Assembly (NCBI GenBank): GCA_023428185.1
Contig: JAEYYZ010000065.1
Location: 1 to 5,901 of the forward strand
Length of the DNA stretch: 5,901 nt
Direction: 5' to 3'
Source: Actinomycetes bacterium
Lineage (GTDB): Bacteria; Actinomycetota; Actinomycetes; Actinomycetales; Demequinaceae
Shown in pieces: positions 5,302 through 5,901 of the stretch. Within the stretch, counting starts at the first letter, position 1. Each line of letters begins with the position of its first letter. The notes under the pieces were generated by a model that was given only the letters and a program-made list of their open reading frames with translations, was not told the origin of the DNA and made no database searches. A program made the translations under genes and the position numbers.

Positions 5302-5901
5302 TTAGCCCTCCAGCACGGCCAGGCCGGGGAGGACCTTGCCTTCAAGTAGTTCGAGCGACGCGCCGCCACCCGTGGAAATGTGACCAAAGCCAGCCTCATC
5401 AAAGCCCAGCAAACGCACAGCGGCTGCGGAGTCGCCTCCACCCACCACCGAGAATCCGTCGCTGTCCATCATGGCCTGAGCCACAGCGCGGGTGCCGCCT
5501 GCAAAGGCATCGAACTCGAACACACCCATGGGGCCGTTCCACACGATGGTCTTGGCATCGGCGATCTTGGAGGCAAAAAGTGCCGCGGAGTCGGGGCCGA
5601 TGTCCAAGCCCAAGCGGTCTGCAGGGATTTCGTCCGCCGGCACGACGCTGTGGTCAGCATCGGCGGCAAACGCTGCGGCTGCCACGATGTCAGTGGGCAA
5701 CACAATCTCGACGCCGCTTTCTTCAGCGGTGGCGAGGTAACCCTTGACGGTGTCGAGTTGGTCTTCTTCAAGCAGGGACTTTCCTACTTCGTAACCCTTG
5801 GCCTTGAGGAAGGTGAACACCATGCCACCACCAATGAGCAGGCGGTCTGCCTTGGTCAAGAGGTTGGCGATCACGCCAAGCTTGTCTGACACCTTGGATC
5901 C
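5302..5901 (-). CDS. pgk: Phosphoglycerate kinase, C-terminal half (5' end outside window)
   Basis: This enzyme transfers phosphate from 1,3-bisphosphoglycerate to ADP in glycolysis. The 199 residues seen begin GSKVSDKLGV and are open to the window edge; full Pgk is about 390-400 residues, so this is the nucleotide-binding C-terminal domain. Motifs counted from the first visible residue are SDKLGVIANLL (5-15), LIGGGMVFTF (22-31), WNGPMGVFE (121-129), GGGDSAAA (154-161), and HISTGGGASLELLEGK (174-189). The GTG at 5890-5892 in the conserved KVSDK segment is an internal codon, not a start. The TAA at 5302-5304 is 3 bp before tpiA. Pgk-TpiA adjacency is the common glycolytic operon order; a gap gene upstream is expected but lies outside the window. 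Confidence 0.97.
   Translation of the reverse strand, partial: GSKVSDKLGVIANLLTKADRLLIGGGMVFTFLKAKGYEVGKSLLEEDQLDTVKGYLATAEESGVEIVLPTDIVAAAAFAADADHSVVPADEIPADRLGLDIGPDSAALFASKIADAKTIVWNGPMGVFEFDAFAGGTRAVAQAMMDSDGFSVVGGGDSAAAVRLLGFDEAGFGHISTGGGASLELLEGKVLPGLAVLEG
5306..5311 (-). promoter_or_regulatory. Ribosome binding site of tpiA inside the pgk 3' end
   Basis: The minus strand reads GGAGGG here, 7 nt before the tpiA ATG and overlapping the last pgk codons. This placement fits translation of tpiA being coupled to pgk termination. Confidence 0.75.

Noticed and set aside
5896..5901. Window ends exactly on GGATCC, a BamHI site
   Set aside because: This may reflect a cloned fragment boundary, or chance. 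The same site occurs inside at 1471-1476 and 2037-2042, and it has no biological meaning here beyond explaining why pgk is truncated.

Overview
The window reads as actinobacterial chromosome. It carries OpcA and RbpA, two proteins characteristic of Actinomycetota, and base composition is GC-rich (about 60% by eye). The gene order (zwf-opcA-pgl facing pgk-tpiA-secG-rbpA) resembles what I recall from Micrococcales and relatives. I cannot name a genus from the sequence alone.

Left half, + strand: the last 23 codons of an upstream gene (perhaps glucose-6-phosphate isomerase) are followed 4 bp later by zwf, then opcA (4-base ATGA overlap), then pgl (1-base TAATG overlap). These three genes encode the oxidative entry into the pentose phosphate pathway: glucose-6-phosphate dehydrogenase, its assembly/activator protein, and 6-phosphogluconolactonase. 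The tight overlaps suggest one translationally coupled operon that makes NADPH and 6-phosphogluconate.

Middle, 3240-3447: a 208-bp convergent intergenic region. It holds two nearly identical 42-bp direct repeats plus a diverged copy in the opposite orientation at the same 42-bp spacing. Together they make a long imperfect palindrome. This is the most unusual thing in the window; it may act as a bidirectional transcription end or be a small repeated genomic element.

Right half, - strand (transcribed right to left): the C-terminal half of pgk (cut by the window edge), tpiA, secG, rbpA and a small SelW/Rdx-family protein with a CxxC motif. This combines lower glycolysis, a Sec translocase subunit, an RNA polymerase/sigma-binding factor and a putative thioredoxin-like redox protein in one probable transcription unit. 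Two inter-cistronic hairpins (after tpiA and after rbpA) could adjust expression of the downstream genes.

All genes look intact apart from the two cut by the window edges. I see no RNA genes, insertion sequences, CRISPR arrays or phage genes, and no evidence of a novel multi-gene system; the region is mostly core metabolism.
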